Below, piece after piece: positions 47,029 through 58,184 of a DNA stretch of 64,000 nucleotides. This DNA is from JAAXIE01 sp965263155 (GTDB taxonomy: Bacteria > Chloroflexota > Dehalococcoidia > Lucifugimonadales > JAAXIE01). The notes under the pieces are model-generated. The model did not search any database. It was not told the DNA's origin and saw only the letters and a list, made by a program, of their open reading frames with translations. The position numbers and the translations under genes are program-made. Position 1 is the first letter of the stretch. Every line of letters starts with the position of its first letter. The stretch spans positions 62,001 through 126,000 of the forward strand of contig OZ253586.1 in the NCBI GenBank assembly GCA_965263155.1. Reading direction: 5' to 3'.

Positions 47029-48579
47029 TTACTCCAAAAAGTCCCTGAGCTTCTTGGACCTAGTCGGGTGTCGCAACTTACGCAGGGCCTTTGCCTCGAT
47101 TTGCCGGATGCGCTCGCGGGTGACCCCGAACTCCCGGCCAACCTCTTCCAAAGTGCGGCTCCGCCCGTCCTCCAAGCCGAACCTCAGTTGGAGCACGCGG
47201 CTCTCCCTGTCGGTGAGGGTACCCAGCACTTCCTCCAACTGCTCCTTGAGCAACTGGTAGGAGGCGGCGTCGGCGGGGGCAGGGGCGCCTCTGTCCTCGA
47301 TGAAGTCGCCGAGGTGGCTATCTTCTTCCTCGCCGATGGGTGTCTCCAAGGACACAGGTTCTTGGGATATCTTGAGTATTTCTTCCACCCGCTCGGGAGC
47401 GACCTCCATGGCCATGCCGATTTCTTCGGGGCTGGGCTCGCGCCCGTACTCTTGGAGGAGGCGGCGGTGCTGGCGCATCAGCTTGTTGATGGTCTCCACC
47501 ATGTGCACCGGTATGCGGATGGTGCGGGCTTGGTCGGCTATGGCCCGGGTGATGGCCTGGCGTATCCACCAAGTGGCATAGGTGCTGAACTTGTAACCCT
47601 TGCGGTAATCGAACTTCTCCACGGCGCGGATGAGGCCGATGTTGCCTTCCTGAATCAGGTCCAGCAGGGCCATGCCACGCCCGATGTACTTCTTGGCCAC
47701 GCTCACGACTAGGCGCAGGTTCGCCTCGGTGAGGTGGGCTTGGGACCGCTGGCAATCGCGGTGGATTCGGTCGAAATAGGCCTTCGCTTGCGGCGACATG
47801 GCATGCACTTGGGGCTCGCACTGGAACCCGTAGACCACTTCGCCCAGCCTAGGCAAGGTGCTGTCGTTCACCGCGTTGATGATGTCGGGGGGCAACACCC
47901 AGCTGTCTATGGAGAGTTGGATGACGCGACGTGGCATTTCAGCAGCATCTACGTCCAGAATAGCCGCCACGTCGGCTATCATCTCAGGGTTCAGCTCGGC
48001 GTCGATGGCTGCCCTCAGCGTGGAGTTGGTGGCAATCTGTGACAGGGTGAGGTTGCGCGGCAGCCCTAGCGACTCGCCCAGCGCGCCTACCAAGGTGTCC
48101 GACTTGCTCATGCGCTCCAGCAGGGCGCAGCACATCTCGGTGGTGGTGGGGGCGCGGCCCAACTGCTCGGTGAGCCTTAGGCTGAGCTTCTGTAGGTGCT
48201 TGCCACCGTCCATCTTGCGGGCCAACACGCGCTCATCGCGTGAAGTCAGCAGGTGGACGCGGCCGATTTCCCGGAGGTACATGCGCACCGGGTCGTCCAA
48301 CACCTCTGTACCCTCGGGCTCCTGCTCCCACTCCACGTCCTCGCCCTGCGCCTCGTCGTCGGTCCCCGGCTCGTCGACCTTGGCCTCCTTGGGCTGGGTC
48401 CAAGCCTCCCCGGGGCTCTCGGTGAGGATCACCGGTGTATCCTCACTGGTCTCCTCAGGGCTGCGGCTGGCGGCCACGCCGCCTATGACGCTAAGTATTT
48501 CCTCGCCAGCTTCTTCCTTCTCTTCGGGTTCATCAAGGAACTCGTTGTCATCTCCGACACGGCGTCTTCTCTTAAGCAC
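47029..48579 (-). CDS. rpoD: Primary RNA polymerase sigma factor (RpoD/SigA)
   Basis: The principal sigma factor recognises -35/-10 promoters. The 516-residue protein has an acidic N-terminal region, region 1.2 (DDPVRMYLREIGRV), a long middle insert, and region 2 with EANLRLVVSVAKKYIGRGM and FSTYATWWIRQAITRAI. Regions 3 and 4 follow, ending with GVTRERIRQIEAKALRKLRH. The promoters found in this window fit its expected specificity. It lies 48 bases after dnaG, the classical dnaG-rpoD pair. Confidence 0.97.
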   Translation of the reverse strand: MLKRRRRVGDDNEFLDEPEEKEEAGEEILSVIGGVAASRSPEETSEDTPVILTESPGEAWTQPKEAKVDEPGTDDEAQGEDVEWEQEPEGTEVLDDPVRMYLREIGRVHLLTSRDERVLARKMDGGKHLQKLSLRLTEQLGRAPTTTEMCCALLERMSKSDTLVGALGESLGLPRNLTLSQIATNSTLRAAIDAELNPEMIADVAAILDVDAAEMPRRVIQLSIDSWVLPPDIINAVNDSTLPRLGEVVYGFQCEPQVHAMSPQAKAYFDRIHRDCQRSQAHLTEANLRLVVSVAKKYIGRGMALLDLIQEGNIGLIRAVEKFDYRKGYKFSTYATWWIRQAITRAIADQARTIRIPVHMVETINKLMRQHRRLLQEYGREPSPEEIGMAMEVAPERVEEILKISQEPVSLETPIGEEEDSHLGDFIEDRGAPAPADAASYQLLKEQLEEVLGTLTDRESRVLQLRFGLEDGRSRTLEEVGREFGVTRERIRQIEAKALRKLRHPTRSKKLRDFLE

Positions 48580-48627
48580 TCGCTTCTTCTCCTTTGCTTC
48601 CCTATGAAGGCTATGTAGTCTGTGCTG

Positions 48628-50421
48628 CTACCGTACCTTATCGGCCAGTAGCTGTTTCATTCGTTCATTCAGGTCCAGAACATCTTCGAAGCCGCTCTCC
48701 CATTCTTCCGGACCGGCCTCTGCCAGCCTCAACTCTTCCTCCATCTTCAGACGCCGCAGGTAACGCGCCTCCAAGCGGGCTACCGAGTCCTGCAGGGCGG
48801 TCTCGCGCTGCGATCGGTCGCTGGGAGGCAAGGGCATGGTGCAGAGCCGTTCCCAGTGGGGCCGGAGGTCTCCGTCCATGAGCTCCGGGTCATACCCCTC
48901 GGCCCAGTAAGCCATCATTTCCCGGTTTTCGGGCCGGATGAAGTGCTCCGGCAACAGGGAAGCGGCCATGGGGCCAAGCTCTCGGTCCTGTAACAGGAGA
49001 GCAAGGCAGTGGTCCTCCAGCGGGTCCCGGTCCAAGCGAGTGAAAGGCGACGCGCTGGCGTCTTCCCGCGCCCGCTCCGGTCTGCGCGGCTGCTGTCGTC
49101 TGCCGCCCTGCGCCGCGCTACGGGCCAAGCTGGCGCGCAGGTTCTCGGGGGTGACCCCCAGCAGCCGAGCCAAGGCTTGGAAGTAGTGGTCCTGTAGGAA
49201 CGGCTCCTCAATGGCTGCCACCAAGGGAAAGAGCAGGTCGGATAGCTGTCGTTTCCCCTCAGGGGTGGAAGCGTCGAAGCGCTTGCCCAAGGCCTCGAAG
49301 AGGTAGTCCATTAGTGGCAACGCCTCGTCAACGAGGGTTGCCCATGCTTGTGGATCATGCCGGATGAGCAGGTCAGGGTCCCGGCCCGGAGGCAGGGGTG
49401 CGATTTTCAATTCGGGCATTTGGGGACGCTGGTAGACCGTAGTCCCGCTGCTCCGCGCTTGGCTGCGGTGGAATACGCCCCAAGCCGACTCAAGGCTCCT
49501 CAGGGTAGCCTCCTGGCCTGCTGCGTCGGGATCGAGAGCAAGCACAATCTTTGTTGCCATATTGCGCAGCATGCCCGCCTGCTCACCGGTGAGGGCAGTG
49601 CCCATGGAGGCGACTACGTTTTTGAAGCCGTGCTCGTGGGCGGCTATGACGTCCATGTAGCCTTCCACCACCACTGCTGTCCCCGAGCTTCCGATTGTGT
49701 CGCTGGTTAGGTTCAACCCGTAGAGAGTGTGGCCCTTGTTGAAGGAAGGCGACTGGTGGGAGTTCATGTACTTGGGGATGGAATCGTCCAAGGCCCGGGC
49801 GCCAAAGCCACCGAGGGAGCCGTCCTTGTTGCGTATGGGGAACATCAATCGCCCGCGGAAGAAGTCACGATACGCGCCATTGTCTACGCGATTGGTCAGG
49901 CCCGCAGTGGCCGCCTGCTCCGGCTGGAAACCCTTTGCAGACAGGTAGTCGCCGAGCGAGTGACCGTCTTCAGGGCTCAGGCCCAACTCGAAGGCGCTTA
50001 TGGCAGTGGGTGAAACCCCTCGCCTCTCCAGGTAGGCTCGGGCGTCCTTCCCTTGCACTGACCCCAACAGGCGGCGAAAGTAGGCAGAAGCCTCCTCGTT
50101 AATCTCGTGTGCCTGAGAGCGCTGCCCTCGCTCCTGCCGGCTGGGAAGCTCCACTCCCGCTCGGTGTGCCAGTCGCCGGAGGGCGTCTGCGAACTCGAGG
50201 TGCTCTGCCTGCATGATGAAGCTGAACAGGTCGCCCCCGGTGGCGCAGGCGCCGAAGCACCGCCAGCTCTGCCTATCAGGGAACACGTAGAAAGAGGGGG
50301 TCTTCTCCGAGTGGAAGGGGCATAGGCCCTTGTAGCTGCGTCCTGAACGCTGCAACGCAACGTGGGCAGCCACCACGTCTAGGATGTCCAGCCGGGCTTT
50401 GATGTCGTCAGTCACAGCCAT
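48628..50421 (-). CDS. dnaG: DNA primase
   Basis: Primase makes RNA primers at the replication fork. The 597-residue protein has an N-terminal zinc finger (CPFHSEKTPSF ... CFGACATGG), the RNA polymerase basic region, and a TOPRIM core with VVVEGYMDVIAAHEHG and KIVLALDPDAAGQEA. The C-terminal third is helical, as expected for the helicase-binding domain. It precedes rpoD in the same unit. Confidence 0.96.
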   Translation of the reverse strand: MAVTDDIKARLDILDVVAAHVALQRSGRSYKGLCPFHSEKTPSFYVFPDRQSWRCFGACATGGDLFSFIMQAEHLEFADALRRLAHRAGVELPSRQERGQRSQAHEINEEASAYFRRLLGSVQGKDARAYLERRGVSPTAISAFELGLSPEDGHSLGDYLSAKGFQPEQAATAGLTNRVDNGAYRDFFRGRLMFPIRNKDGSLGGFGARALDDSIPKYMNSHQSPSFNKGHTLYGLNLTSDTIGSSGTAVVVEGYMDVIAAHEHGFKNVVASMGTALTGEQAGMLRNMATKIVLALDPDAAGQEATLRSLESAWGVFHRSQARSSGTTVYQRPQMPELKIAPLPPGRDPDLLIRHDPQAWATLVDEALPLMDYLFEALGKRFDASTPEGKRQLSDLLFPLVAAIEEPFLQDHYFQALARLLGVTPENLRASLARSAAQGGRRQQPRRPERAREDASASPFTRLDRDPLEDHCLALLLQDRELGPMAASLLPEHFIRPENREMMAYWAEGYDPELMDGDLRPHWERLCTMPLPPSDRSQRETALQDSVARLEARYLRRLKMEEELRLAEAGPEEWESGFEDVLDLNERMKQLLADKVR

Positions 50422-50640
50422 TGGGCTGCATCACACTCGCGGATGAAATTTGGCGCACTACGCCAACGCTAGTATACAAGTCTTTCGCTTCTGTCGCAAG
50501 AGGCACTCACCCGCTACACCTGTCTGCTCCTTCAGTAGGGGCGGGTTATTGCCCGAGGCGGGCGACACGAGTATGCGCGCTGCCAGAACGCGCCGCGTCG
50601 TGCTAGGATTAGGCATCCGGCCAAGGCAGGGAGGATGACC

Positions 50641-51546
50641 ATGACGACAGCGACCGACACCATGCAGAGCACGGCCTCCGTGCTGCACCAAGCCAAGTTC
50701 ATCGACGTGAAGGGCATTCGCACCCGCTATTACGAGTTGGGGTCCGGCGAGCCCCTGCTGCTAATACATGGGGCTACTTTCTCCGGGCAGGGCAGCGCCA
50801 ACACTTGGACCCTCAACCTTGCGGGCCTGTCGCAGAAGTTCCACGTCTTCGCTCCTGACCGCTTGGGCAACGGCATGACTGACAACCCCAAGCGCGACGA
50901 GGACTATTCGGCAGAGGCAGTGGTGCAACATCTTTACGACTTCACGCAAGCGGTGGGCATCAAGAGCATGCATGTGATCGGTCAGTCCATCGGCGCTTAT
51001 CTAGCCACCCGCCTGACCCTGGAGCACTTGGACATGGTGAAGAGCCTCGTGATGATCGACACCGCCAGCTTGGCTCCCGAAGTAGGCAGTCACGCCGAGC
51101 GGATGGTCAAGGTCAACGAGGGACGCCCCGAAGGCGTAAAGGAGTACATCCGGTTCTACTGGGAGCGGATGTCCCACTACACGGACCACGTCACTGACGA
51201 CTACGTGGATGCAGGCTACTTCATGGAGAGCCACCCCAAGGCGTTGGAGACCAAGGCCAAGTGGGAGACCGGAGCCAGCCAGACATGGGGCCAGAGTCAG
51301 AGAGCGCAGAAGGAAGAGACGCTGGCTTGGATACGGGAGGGGCGTCTGCAGGTCCCTACTCTCATCTTCTGGGCCGCCACCGACCCCTCGGCGATCCTTG
51401 AACAGGGAATAAAGCTCTTCGACATCGTTCGGGAGAAGACCCCGCGCACCCAGATGCATATCGTCAGTCGCGGCGGCCACTTCCACTACCGAGAGTACCC
51501 GGAAGAGTTCAACTCCGTGGTGACGAACTTCATCGAGGCAAGCTAG
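50641..51546 (+). CDS. Alpha/beta hydrolase (MhpC/BphD-like)
   Basis: The protein has about 301 residues. The oxyanion region reads LLLIHGATFSG, the nucleophile elbow VIGQSIGAYLA gives the catalytic serine, Asp lies in FWAATDPSA and His in RGGHFHYREYPEEF. The cap domain lies in between. Such enzymes include meta-cleavage-product hydrolases and other C-C or ester hydrolases; the substrate cannot be told. I chose ATG 50641 because GGGAGG lies 6 bases upstream, whereas the ATG at 50635 would abut it. Confidence 0.88.
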   Translation: MTTATDTMQSTASVLHQAKFIDVKGIRTRYYELGSGEPLLLIHGATFSGQGSANTWTLNLAGLSQKFHVFAPDRLGNGMTDNPKRDEDYSAEAVVQHLYDFTQAVGIKSMHVIGQSIGAYLATRLTLEHLDMVKSLVMIDTASLAPEVGSHAERMVKVNEGRPEGVKEYIRFYWERMSHYTDHVTDDYVDAGYFMESHPKALETKAKWETGASQTWGQSQRAQKEETLAWIREGRLQVPTLIFWAATDPSAILEQGIKLFDIVREKTPRTQMHIVSRGGHFHYREYPEEFNSVVTNFIEAS

Positions 51547-51579
51547 GCCTAGGGCTTGGCTGGTCGACCGCTACGGTGT

Positions 51580-51966
51580 TCACCAGAGGCGACGGACACC
51601 GTAGCGGTCAAAGTACGATTCAATGGAAACGAGCAGCAGGTTGCGAGCAAGCGCCTGCGCGATGAGCATCCTGTCGAATGGGTCTTGGTGCGGTCCCGGC
51701 AGTGACCCGGCCCGCGCCGCGTCGTCTACGGTTATGGGTATCTCTTGGAAGTCTTGGCTGGCGATGGACCCGATGATATCGAGTGCCAATGGTTCGGCTT
51801 CCGGGAGCTTGCCTAGCCGAAATTTGGTAGTGACCTCCCAAGCAGACGCTGCGCTCACCAACACATCGTTCTGGTGATCGGTGATCGCCCGATGAACCGC
51901 CTCGGGTAGTCGCTTGTCGTCCACGAACCACCATACGAGTGCGTGGGTGTCGAGCAAGAGGCGCAA
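51580..51966 (-). CDS. vapC: PIN-domain toxin (VapC-like)
   Basis: The 128-residue PIN-domain protein is probably a ribonuclease toxin. Acidic residues of the active site appear in LLLDTHALVWWF, SAASAWEVTTKF and HQDPFDRMLIAQA. It lies 3 bases after the antitoxin gene, the usual order. Confidence 0.9.
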   Translation of the reverse strand: MRLLLDTHALVWWFVDDKRLPEAVHRAITDHQNDVLVSAASAWEVTTKFRLGKLPEAEPLALDIIGSIASQDFQEIPITVDDAARAGSLPGPHQDPFDRMLIAQALARNLLLVSIESYFDRYGVRRLW

Positions 51967-51969
51967 GGA

Positions 51970-52206
51970 TCAACTACCCTCCCACCGTCTTAGCTCTTCT
52001 TCAGGAAGGGGGTCAAAGAAAAAGCTGTCCGGAATCTCAATCTTCCCCTTGAGAATGCCGGGCTGCCTCTTGCCTTGTGGTTGGATGCCCACCAGCCGGG
52101 CCACGGGTTTGCCGTTGCGGGCAATGGTGACTTCCTCGCCTGCCTCAACTTGGGCCAGCAGGCGCGACAGGTTGGTCTTCGCTTCATGGACGTTGACGGT
52201 TGTCAT
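51970..52206 (-). CDS. Phd/YefM-type antitoxin (VapB-like)
   Basis: The 78-residue protein begins MTTVNVHEAKTNLSRLLAQV and has GEEVTIARNGKPVARLVG, the prevent-host-death fold. The C-terminal part, rich in acidic and aromatic residues, should bind the toxin. It is the first gene of the pair and is likely autoregulated. Confidence 0.9.
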   Translation of the reverse strand: MTTVNVHEAKTNLSRLLAQVEAGEEVTIARNGKPVARLVGIQPQGKRQPGILKGKIEIPDSFFFDPLPEEELRRWEGS

Positions 52207-52276
52207 TCCCGACTCCTAGAGACGAGCTTAGCTAAAGATATGACTAACCACTGCTTTTCGTCAAGGAGGTATAAGA

Positions 52277-53108
52277 GTGAAGATCATCTCCTGGAATATC
52301 GCAGGACGGATAGCCCCTTGGCATAGGCTTCTGGAGGTGGGCGTGGATATCGCCCTTCTGCAGGAGGCCGCAGCACCACCCCCGGAGGTCGCCGCTCGCA
52401 TCGATGCTGACCCAGCACCATGGGACACACCCGGAGTGGATGCCCAGCGCAAGTGGCGAACGGCAGTCGTCAGGCTCTCCGAACGTGTGCAGGTGGACTG
52501 GATAGAGGCGAAACCCCTGCTTGATGCGGGGTGGGGAGATTTGGCCGTCAGTCGGCCCGGCACGATTGCCGCCGCCAAGGTGACGCCGGCCGACGGTGAA
52601 CTTGGTGAACCTCTGGTGGTTGTCTCCATGTACGGACTGTGGGCGGGCTCTCATGCCTCCACCGGCAACAGTTGGATTGTCGCCGCCGACTCAGTCCACC
52701 GTGCCGTTTCCGACCTGTCGGCCTTCATCGGAAGCCAGCAAGGCCATCGCATACTCACCGCCGGAGACCTCAACATCCTTTACGGGTACGGAGATCATGG
52801 CAACACCTATTGGGCCGGCCGGCCCGACGAACGCCAACCCAAGGGCGTCCATTCTGGCAAACACCGCCTCATAGCCGCAGGCACCCAATGGGCGACAGGG
52901 TGGTCCATGGCCTGGCGAACTGCCCCCCGACAGCAAGAACGTTCCCACATATCACTCAACGCGGCAGACTCCGGAAACAGCCACCCGCCAACTGGACTTC
53001 GTATTCGCGTCCAAGAGCCTCGCGTCCTCTGTGACCGTGCGCGCTCTCAACGAGCCGGACCGCTGGGGGCCGAGCGACCATTGTGTGGTGGAGATTGTGG
53101 TCGGCTGA
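52277..53108 (+). pseudogene. Endonuclease/exonuclease/phosphatase family gene with micro-inversion and frameshift
   Basis: From GTG at 52277 behind AAGGAGGT the protein starts MKIISWNIAGRIAPWHRLLE with ALLQEAAAPP and HRILTAGDLNILYGYGDHGN, typical of the metal-dependent phosphodiesterase fold. After Tyr-Trp at 52810 this frame loses sense. A second frame, ending at 53108, gives APNGRQGGPWPGELPPDSKN, RQLDFVFAS and GPSDHCVVEIVV, the expected C-terminal end. Between them, the minus strand of 52820-52873 encodes YEAVFARMDALGLAFVGP, which fits the missing stretch. The gene is probably inactive. Confidence 0.72.
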
Positions 53109-53323
53109 GGCAGAAATTGACGACCGGGCTTCCGTGAGGCGAGGAACTCCAGGCCCGTCTGGGTTTGTGCCGGGTGGAAGAAGGTGGGGTGGACTAGCGA
53201 AAGAGGCGTCGGCCAATTTCCACGGCCTGAGACCACCGCACCTTGGACGAGAGGTGCCACTCTTTGCTGATCAGCCAGCATCTGTATCCTGGATTCTGGA
53301 CGGTTATGATGGGGCATCGGCTA

Positions 53324-53352
53324 TTGACAGGCCTCATGTAGTGGTCTAGAAT
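53324..53352 (+). promoter_or_regulatory. Promoter of the 16S rRNA gene
   Basis: TTGACA (53324-53329) and TAGAAT (53347-53352) are separated by 17 bases. The predicted start near 53359 lies just ahead of the 5' processing arm. Confidence 0.82.
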
Positions 53353-53360
53353 CCCGCTCT

Positions 53361-53394
53361 GGCACCTTAACAACTGGATAGTGGAAGATAAGGT
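53361..53394 (+). other. 5' arm of the 16S precursor processing stem
   Basis: The arm begins GGCACCTTAA and continues CTGGATAGTGGAAGA. It pairs with 55086-55116 to form a long helix enclosing the 16S RNA, the usual RNase III target. Confidence 0.85.
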
Positions 53395-53401
53395 AAGGTC
53401 T

Positions 53402-55085
<1,684 letters not shown>

Positions 55086-55116
55086 ACCTTTCTTCCACTA
55101 TCCAGCTTAAGGTGCC
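55086..55116 (+). other. 3' arm of the 16S precursor processing stem
   Basis: TCTTCCACTATCCAG and TTAAGGTGCC are complementary to the arm at 53361-53394. The pairing of both blocks in order makes the processing stem nearly certain. Confidence 0.85.
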
Positions 55117-55120
55117 AGGG

Positions 55121-55155
55121 AGTAGCCGACCTCTTTGGGGGTCGGCTACTTTTTT
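55121..55155 (+). terminator. Terminator of the 16S unit
   Basis: AGTAGCCGACC (55121-55131) pairs with GGTCGGCTACT (55140-55150) and is followed by six T residues. It shows that the 16S transcript ends here without a 23S gene. Confidence 0.95.
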
Positions 55156-55205
55156 GGTTCCTCGGAGCCAACCAGCGGGCAACGACTATAATCGCTTCCT
55201 TCTTC

Positions 55206-55996
55206 CTAGCGGCCTGACGCTCCCAGCGCAACTGCTATACGTTCCATATCTGTAATCTCACGTAGTGCGTCCATCGCTGATTCGGGCGACTGGCCTTGCT
55301 GTCGCAATGCCAAATACACGCCATACGTGTCGGCGCATTTGGGCACTCTGCTGGGCAAGGACGTGAGAGCCTGCTCTCCGGCTACCGCTGACAGTATCTT
55401 CGCCAATAGGACCAGCGGGTCGCTGTTGATACCGAAGTTGGTTTCTTCACGGCCAACCGCTGCGGTCTGTAGCTTGCCAGCCACCCCTGACACCCAAGTG
55501 AAAGCCGTTCCCGCATCCTCGATATCGGGACACCTGCTGACGATGCCGTCGACTACGTTGCGCGGTTCATTTTCGGACTGGCGCCCGAGGGTGGAATCAT
55601 AGGATGTCTCTCGCTGCGCCGTAGGGCTGTTCGCAGCCGGAGGTGCGGCAGTGGGGGACGGCTAGGAGTAGCAGACATTGGAACCACTGAGACTCTAAGT
55701 CGAGGGGAGCCTGATTCGACCGGGCTGTGTGACTGCACCACCGGGTTGTGTAACAGGGCTGCCACTGACGGCTACACCATCGACATCGCCGGTAATCTGC
55801 CTGTTGTTATCGAAATGAGGGCGGTCATCGAGACAAGAAATAAAGCTGCTGCACCTACAACCAGTAGGGCTTGCCCTTTTCCAAGCGTACGTCTCAACGT
55901 ACCGATTTTGATTCGGCTCCAAACTAGGGTGATCAAGAATATGACGGCAAGCACGATGTAGCCGACGGTTCCGATGACCCAGATCCCGTCGGGCAA
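55206..55996 (-). pseudogene. Decayed membrane-anchored protein gene
   Basis: From the ATG at 55996 one frame encodes two membrane helices (YIVLAVIFLITLVWS and ALLVVGAAALFLVSMTALIS). Near 55825 sense shifts to another frame reading DNNRQITGDVDGVAVSG and SPVTQPGGAVTQPG. That same frame, after stops at 55695 and near 55664, continues with a Pro/Ala linker (SPTAAPPAANSPTA) and a helical C-terminal domain ending at 55206. The last 95 residues alone form an open frame. This looks like one former gene with one frameshift and two stops. Confidence 0.5.
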
Positions 55997-56365
55997 TTTC
56001 CTAAACCCCTTCGATGGGAAGCATGGTAGCGTTGATTATACCGACTGAGCGTTGATTATACCGACTGATAGAGGGCGATATCCAAGGGACGGACGGTTCG
56101 ATGGCCTTGAGCTGAAGCCACACGGGTCGGTAGGGGACGCCCTAGCGGAGCCGTGGGTTGGGAGCCCACTTGTAGCCAATCGTACTCGTGGAAATGATGA
56201 GTCATACGCAATACATTGGGCACCAGATCGCTAGAATTCAGAAGACTACCCTATTCAGGCGCCCGCAGGTCGGACAAGGGTTGAGCGGCTGCCCAAGCTC
56301 GGGACTCGTATTCTTCCATGGTTGCGACGTAAGGAGTACGGCTTTCGATGATATAATTTGCCCAC
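55997..56365. other. Intergenic gap upstream of rsmG
   Basis: It carries the 20-base tandem repeat at 56029-56068. Otherwise no gene or clear hairpin is visible. Confidence 0.6.
56029..56068. repeat. 20-base tandem duplication
   Basis: GCGTTGATTATACCGACTGA occurs twice in direct succession. Each copy includes a TTGATTATA box; a regulatory role is possible but unsupported. Confidence 0.95.
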
Positions 56366-57079
56366 ATGGATTCCCTCCCCTTGATGCGCCGCGGATTGGA
56401 TGACCTCGGCCTCGCGCTTACATCCCACCAGTTGGACCAGTTCCAGTGTTACTACCAGGAACTGATGGCTTGGAACCAGCGCATGAACCTCACTGCCGTC
56501 AACCACTATGATGGTGTGCAGGTGCGCCACTTCCTTGATTCCCTAACCGCGGCCCCGTACCTGGACGACGAAACCGACAGCCTGCTGGACATTGGCACTG
56601 GCGCAGGCTTCCCCGGCGTCCCGCTGAAGATCGCCTTCCCCCATCTGAAACTGACGCTAGTAGACTCGGTGGGCAAGAAGACAGGCTTTCTCAAGCACTT
56701 GGTGCATGAGTTGGGCCTCACGGATGTGGATGTGCATACAGGGCGCGCCGAGGACTTGGCGCTGCATTCGTCATCAAGGGAGTCTTTCGACTTGGTGACG
56801 ACCCGTGGCGTGGCCTTAATGCGAGTGCTCATGGAGCTCACACTGCCTTACTGCCGCATCGGGGGCACGGTGCTAACGTGGAAGAAGGGGGAGTTGGAGC
56901 CGGAGATATCGGCATCCCTCCACGCCATGGAGGTGCTGGGTGGCAAGCTGCGGGAAGTGGCAACAGTGGACGCCGAGGGGCTGAGGGACGGACGAGTCAT
57001 CGTGCTGGTGGACAAGCTGAAGGCCAGCCCAGCCAAGTTCCCTCGGCGTCCTGGGTTGCCTCAGAAGCGGCCCCTTTAG
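56366..57079 (+). CDS. rsmG: 16S rRNA (guanine-N7)-methyltransferase RsmG
   Basis: RsmG methylates the N7 of G527 in 16S rRNA. The 237-residue protein has MAWNQRMNLTAV, the S-adenosylmethionine site LLDIGTGAGFPGVPLKIAFP and LVDSVGKKTGFL, and the later TTRGVALMRVLMEL. Length is normal. It lies in the same neighbourhood as the 16S gene but is a separate transcript. Confidence 0.95.
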   Translation: MDSLPLMRRGLDDLGLALTSHQLDQFQCYYQELMAWNQRMNLTAVNHYDGVQVRHFLDSLTAAPYLDDETDSLLDIGTGAGFPGVPLKIAFPHLKLTLVDSVGKKTGFLKHLVHELGLTDVDVHTGRAEDLALHSSSRESFDLVTTRGVALMRVLMELTLPYCRIGGTVLTWKKGELEPEISASLHAMEVLGGKLREVATVDAEGLRDGRVIVLVDKLKASPAKFPRRPGLPQKRPL

Positions 57080-57143
57080 TAATGATGGCTTGTCGTAGCT
57101 ACACTTAGGCGGCGATGCTCTATTCGCACTGGTGCCCCCTCCC

Positions 57144-58181
57144 ATGAACTTGGCTAACTTCTTCTCTCAAGTCCAGAGCCACCTGCCTGGCGCTCGGCGA
57201 CGCTACTTGGGGCTGACCACCATTATCCCCTTCGCCCTCGCCGCCTTGGTGCTTGCCCTCCTCGTTACAGGGTTCGACGTCGACCTCGCGGGGACTTGGG
57301 CGCGTATGAAAGCCAGCAATCCGTTGCTGTTCGCGCTGGCCATCCTCGTTCACTACACCACTTTCGCCTTCCGGGGAGCGCGATGGCAGGTGCTGTTGCA
57401 GAACGTGCAACCGAAAGGGACACGGGTGTTGGGAGTGGCGCATTGCTCGGTCCTGATGCTAATGGCTTGGTTCGTCAACTCTTTGGTCTGGTTCCGGTTG
57501 GGCGACGCCTATCGGGCCTACGCCTACTCCGACGAAACCGGAGAGAGTTTTTTCCGCACTATCGGTACGGTGCTGGCCGAGCGTGTGCTGGACGTAACTA
57601 TGGTGTTCCTGCTCATCGTAGGCGGGGCACTGACGCTGGCCATCGGAGGGTCCGAGGCCTCATGGCGTTTCGTCGTGGCTGCGGCTATTCTGTCGGTCGC
57701 CTTGGTGGGGATGCTGATGGCCATGGCCGTCTTCCGCTGGCGGCTGGTGCACCTGCTGCCGGGCAGGCTCCAGGGGTTTTATCAGCGGTTCCACCAAGGC
57801 ACTTTGGGCAGCTTCCGGCGGCTCCCGCTGGTCACTCTGCTCAGCTTGTTAAGTTGGCTGGCCGAGGTAGGACGCCTCTATTTGGTGACCGAGGCAGTGG
57901 GGGTCGACGTCAGCCTTGGGCTGGTCGTACTTGTGGCCGTGGCCAACGCCCTGCTGACTCTTATTCCTCTGGCGCCGGGAGGCTTAGGCTTAGTGGAGCC
58001 GGGCATCGTGGGTCTTTTGATGGTGTCCCTGCCGCGGGCCGATGCCCTGCCCGTTGCCCTGCTCGACCGCGCCATCAGCTTCCTCAGCCTGCTGATAGTA
58101 GGCGGCGTGGTCTTCCTCGCCTACCAGTTGCTCAAACGACGGCGGGCCGTCCTCCCGTCCGAGTCCGCCCAACAGGAGTGA
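57144..58181 (+). CDS. Flippase-like membrane protein (LPG synthetase transmembrane/UPF0104 type)
   Basis: The protein has about 345 residues and roughly eight hydrophobic helices. The motif FRGARWQVLLQ near residue 75 and the later PLAPGGLGLVEPGIVGLL are characteristic of the lysylphosphatidylglycerol-synthase-transmembrane/AglD-like family, thought to move lipids or lipid-linked sugars. I chose ATG 57144 (MNLANFF); a GTG at 57132 is also open. No ribosome-binding site is obvious for either. The DUF488 gene follows immediately. Confidence 0.87.
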   Translation: MNLANFFSQVQSHLPGARRRYLGLTTIIPFALAALVLALLVTGFDVDLAGTWARMKASNPLLFALAILVHYTTFAFRGARWQVLLQNVQPKGTRVLGVAHCSVLMLMAWFVNSLVWFRLGDAYRAYAYSDETGESFFRTIGTVLAERVLDVTMVFLLIVGGALTLAIGGSEASWRFVVAAAILSVALVGMLMAMAVFRWRLVHLLPGRLQGFYQRFHQGTLGSFRRLPLVTLLSLLSWLAEVGRLYLVTEAVGVDVSLGLVVLVAVANALLTLIPLAPGGLGLVEPGIVGLLMVSLPRADALPVALLDRAISFLSLLIVGGVVFLAYQLLKRRRAVLPSESAQQE

Positions 58182-58184
58182 ACT

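Larger units (their letters stand above)
53109..53401. other. Leader region of the 16S rRNA unit
   Basis: Apart from the promoter and the 5' processing arm, annotated separately, nothing coding is supported. Short frames here are by-products of GC-rich sequence. Confidence 0.6.

Noticed and set aside
50230..50300. Unusual Cys spacing in the DnaG zinc finger (CFGAC)
   Set aside because: From memory this spacing is a common variant among bacterial primases and is not remarkable.
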